Shown here piece by piece: positions 61,987 through 64,000 of a DNA stretch of 64,000 bases. The stretch is from Sphingobacterium sp. LZ7M1 (lineage in GTDB: Bacteria > Bacteroidota > Bacteroidia > Sphingobacteriales > Sphingobacteriaceae), in contig NZ_CP101134.1 of NCBI RefSeq assembly GCF_024296865.1, positions 2,294,001 through 2,358,000 of the forward strand, given 5' to 3'. Every line of letters starts with the position of its first letter. Position 1 is the first letter of the stretch. The notes below the pieces were generated by a model. It did no database searches. It saw only the letters and a list, made by a program, of their open reading frames with translations, and was not told the DNA's origin. The position numbers and the translations under genes are program-made.

Positions 61987-61998
61987 AAACCTATTATT

Positions 61999-62496
61999 AT
62001 GAGTAAGACCGTATATGATTATGATGCATTAGAGTTTAGTGGACAGAAGAGATCACTTCGAGATTTTGAAGGCAAAGTTTTACTCATTGTCAATACCGCA
62101 AGCAATTGCTTTTTCAGCAGACAGTTCAGGACCCTTGAAAATCTGTATAAGAAATATAAAGAGTTGGGTTTTGAGGTGTTGGCCTTTCCATCCAATGATT
62201 TCAGGAACCAAGAACCCTTGACCGGAAGGACCTTGGAGACTTACTGCCGGATCAATAGGCAAGTTACATTTCCTGTTTTTAAGCGAATCCATGTGAAAGG
62301 GGAGTTTACTGACCCACTTTACAGGTATCTAACCAACATTGAGGAAAACGGAAAGATTGGCACTATCCCGAAGTGGAATTTCCATAAATATTTAATTAAT
62401 AAAAAAGGTGAAGTAGTCGATCATTTCTACTCATTGACAAGCCCAATGTCAAAAAAAGTCCACAATCGCATTGAAGAGCTTCTAGGAGATAAGTAA
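61999..62496 (+). CDS. Glutathione peroxidase-family peroxidase
   Basis: A 165-residue thiol peroxidase of the GPx family. The peroxidatic Cys37 lies in NTASNCFFS, Gln71 in NQEP, and Trp in KWNFHKYLI completes the active-site tetrad. A second Cys83 (TYCRINRQVTFPVF) sits where the resolving cysteine of thioredoxin-dependent GPx enzymes lies. The usual FPCNQF is FPSNDF here. It is probably thioredoxin-dependent rather than glutathione-dependent; the neighbouring bshB1 suggests a bacillithiol-using cell. It is co-oriented with DUF4294. Confidence 0.9.
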   Translation: MSKTVYDYDALEFSGQKRSLRDFEGKVLLIVNTASNCFFSRQFRTLENLYKKYKELGFEVLAFPSNDFRNQEPLTGRTLETYCRINRQVTFPVFKRIHVKGEFTDPLYRYLTNIEENGKIGTIPKWNFHKYLINKKGEVVDHFYSLTSPMSKKVHNRIEELLGDK

Positions 62497-62545
62497 TCGC
62501 TTTAAATTTTAGTAGTTTTGTGTATTGTACTTAATACACAATTTG

Positions 62546-63265
62546 ATGAAATTAGATTTACTTGTCATGACCGTACATCCTGATGATGCAGAATTGGGAG
62601 CCGGTGGTGTTATTGCCAAATATGTAGCTGAGGGTAAAACAGTAGGGATCGTAGACCTTACTTTAGGCGAATTGGGTACACGTGGTACTCCAGAAATCCG
62701 TGCCCAGGAAGCTCAAGACGCTGCAAAAATACTTGGTGTAGCCGTTCGTGAGAACCTTAGGTTACGGGATGGATTCTTCCAGAACAACGAAGAAGGTCAG
62801 AAGGAAGTGATTAAGGCAATTCGAAAGTTTCAACCTGAAATCGTCATCACCAATGCTTGGGAGGACCGTCATCCAGACCATGGCCGTGCTAGCAAGCTTG
62901 TTAATGACGCATTGTTCCTTGCTGGTCTGAGAAGGATAGAAACTGAATTGGAAGGTCAGTCTCAAGAACCCTTTCGTCCTAGGCTACAGCTTCAATTGAT
63001 CCAAGACAAATATATTCAACCAGACATCTTAATAGACATTACGAAGTATTGGGATATCAAAGAGCGTTCAATATTGGCTTACACCTCTCAATTCAATGTC
63101 GAGAACCAAGATGACGAACCGCAGACCTATATCTCAAACCCTGACTTCATGGATTCCACAAAAGCAAGGGCTCATGAGTTCGGAAGATCCATCCAGGTAA
63201 AATATGCCGAAGGATTTACCAGTAGAAAGATCTTAGGTGTGAATGACCTGTTTGATCTCTATTAG
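62546..63265 (+). CDS. bshB1: Bacillithiol biosynthesis deacetylase BshB1
   Basis: A 239-residue LmbE-like deacetylase. The ATG at 62546 (MKLDLLVMTVHPDD) is preferred over an in-frame start 21 bp upstream. Zinc ligands are seen as HPDD (His11, Asp14) and in HPDHGR. BshB1 removes the acetyl group from GlcNAc-malate in bacillithiol synthesis. The length and motifs are typical. It ends with a strong terminator and follows the GPx gene by 49 bp. Confidence 0.92.
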   Translation: MKLDLLVMTVHPDDAELGAGGVIAKYVAEGKTVGIVDLTLGELGTRGTPEIRAQEAQDAAKILGVAVRENLRLRDGFFQNNEEGQKEVIKAIRKFQPEIVITNAWEDRHPDHGRASKLVNDALFLAGLRRIETELEGQSQEPFRPRLQLQLIQDKYIQPDILIDITKYWDIKERSILAYTSQFNVENQDDEPQTYISNPDFMDSTKARAHEFGRSIQVKYAEGFTSRKILGVNDLFDLY

Positions 63266-63298
63266 CTTTATTAGATGGAGATGTGAGATATGAGAAAT

Positions 63299-63327
63299 AA
63301 GAAAAGGACCAATTTGGTCCTTTTCTT
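63299..63327. terminator. Intrinsic terminator after bshB1
   Basis: AAGAAAAGGACCAA (63299-63312) and TTGGTCCTTTTCTT (63314-63327) are complementary, giving a stem with a small loop at AATTT. It may serve both directions. Confidence 0.82.
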
Positions 63328-63393
63328 ATAATCTTGATATTTAATAAATTTTCTATCTGAAATCTCAATACTCAGATTGCACATCTTCAAAAA

Positions 63394-64000
63394 CTACTTC
63401 CCTTCGAAATATTTCCTGATATCAGCTTCGTCTTTTTTGATCTGTTCCTGCATGAGCTCAAGGCTTTCGAACCATTGATCATGGCGGATAAATTCAAGGA
63501 ATTTTACACGGATGGTTTTGGTATAAAGATCATCGTTGAAGTCCAATAGGTTGACCTCAATTTTTCTGTTCATCCCATCCACGGTAGGACGGGTTCCAAT
63601 ATAGCACATCCCTTTTGCCACACGTTCTGGTACCGGTTCAAAATAATCGCCTGTTACTACTTCAGTGGTTTTAGGGAAGATTTCCACATCCACGGCATAG
63701 ATACCATAAGCAGGAATTAATTTATGGGATTCATGCACGTGTAAGTTTGCGGTCGGGAAACCAATCTCACGTCCAATCTGATCTCCTTTAATCACTGTTC
63801 CCGTCAATTCAAAGGGATAACCTAAGTATTTGTTAGCCGTTATAATATCACCTTTGATCAACGATTCTCGCACTCTGGTGGAAGAAACCGCTACATCTTC
63901 GATGTCCTGTTCAGGGATTTGATCTACGGTATAGTCAAAGATCTCAGAAAAATGAATTAAATCCTTAATGGTACCTTTTCGGTCCTTACCAAAATGGTGG
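63394..64000 (-). CDS. ribF: Riboflavin kinase/FAD synthetase RibF (5' end outside window)
   Basis: The reading frame continues to the window edge; the visible 202 residues are the C-terminal two thirds. HHFGKDRKGT at the edge matches the GHDxxFGxxRxG motif of the FMN adenylyltransferase domain, and SSTRVRESL ends that domain. The riboflavin kinase domain follows (GYPFELTGTVIKGDQIGREIGFPTANL), with GIYAVDVEI and the Asn/Thr-containing GTRPTVDG. RibF makes FMN then FAD. The first part of the gene lies beyond the window. Confidence 0.93.
   Translation of the reverse strand, partial: HHFGKDRKGTIKDLIHFSEIFDYTVDQIPEQDIEDVAVSSTRVRESLIKGDIITANKYLGYPFELTGTVIKGDQIGREIGFPTANLHVHESHKLIPAYGIYAVDVEIFPKTTEVVTGDYFEPVPERVAKGMCYIGTRPTVDGMNRKIEVNLLDFNDDLYTKTIRVKFLEFIRHDQWFESLELMQEQIKKDEADIRKYFEGK

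Overview
The window looks like chromosomal DNA from a Bacteroidota bacterium, most likely Sphingobacteriaceae (Sphingobacterium/Pedobacter type). This is inferred from AT-rich DNA, recurrent TAnnTTTG promoter elements of the Bacteroidota type, scarce Shine-Dalgarno sequences, and lineage-typical families (FabV, BshB1, DUF4294, DUF3050, GIN-domain and DUF4382 proteins, AraC-type regulators with membrane segments, porin O/P family). LpxB and an OprP-like porin show a Gram-negative envelope. I found no rRNA, tRNA, CRISPR array, prophage or insertion sequence. Both edges cut genes: an acidic protein tail at the left and ribF at the right.

Region by region: 0-6 kb carries an atypical SDR, a PPK2 polyphosphate kinase, a SatD-like regulator with a DUF3307 membrane protein, a class C beta-lactamase-fold hydrolase and fabV. 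6-15 kb has a phytochrome-like histidine kinase without bilin-attachment cysteines, lepA, folD, a DUF1003 protein, a helical lipoprotein, a GreA-like factor and two BON-domain proteins. 14.6-24.4 kb is mostly small secreted proteins and lipoproteins, plus yceH and a Zn/Cd-type P1B ATPase. 24.4-28.4 kb is a MarR-controlled efflux locus whose HlyD/EmrA adaptor is frameshifted. 28.5-33.3 kb has a DUF4382 lipoprotein and a trehalose operon (TPS/TPP fusion plus GH15). 33.9-39.8 kb is a regulatory island: three tandem membrane-associated AraC-type regulators, a HEAT-repeat membrane protein and a solo AraC-type HTH protein. 39.8-46.6 kb has DinB-like and SMR-like proteins, a GIN-domain protein, and a Crp-like regulator beside a TolC/HlyD/ABC-2 permease operon. 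46.8-54.5 kb has lpxB, a porin, the agmatine-to-putrescine pair aguA/aguB, dinB, and a DnaQ-like exonuclease fused to GIY-YIG. 54.6-61.2 kb is a housekeeping run (asnA, pabB, purA, Fur family, RelA/SpoT). 61.3-64 kb has DUF4294, glutathione peroxidase, bshB1 and ribF.

The most striking unexplained signal is at 2042-2143. Four 18-bp palindromes of the form TGATA-N8-TATCA are spaced exactly 28 bp apart, start to start, directly in front of the SatD-like gene. That protein ends in a helix-turn-helix-like region, and its N-terminal half carries motifs resembling nucleotide cyclase/GGDEF folds. With the overlapping DUF3307 membrane gene, this looks like a self-regulated two-gene system of unknown function.
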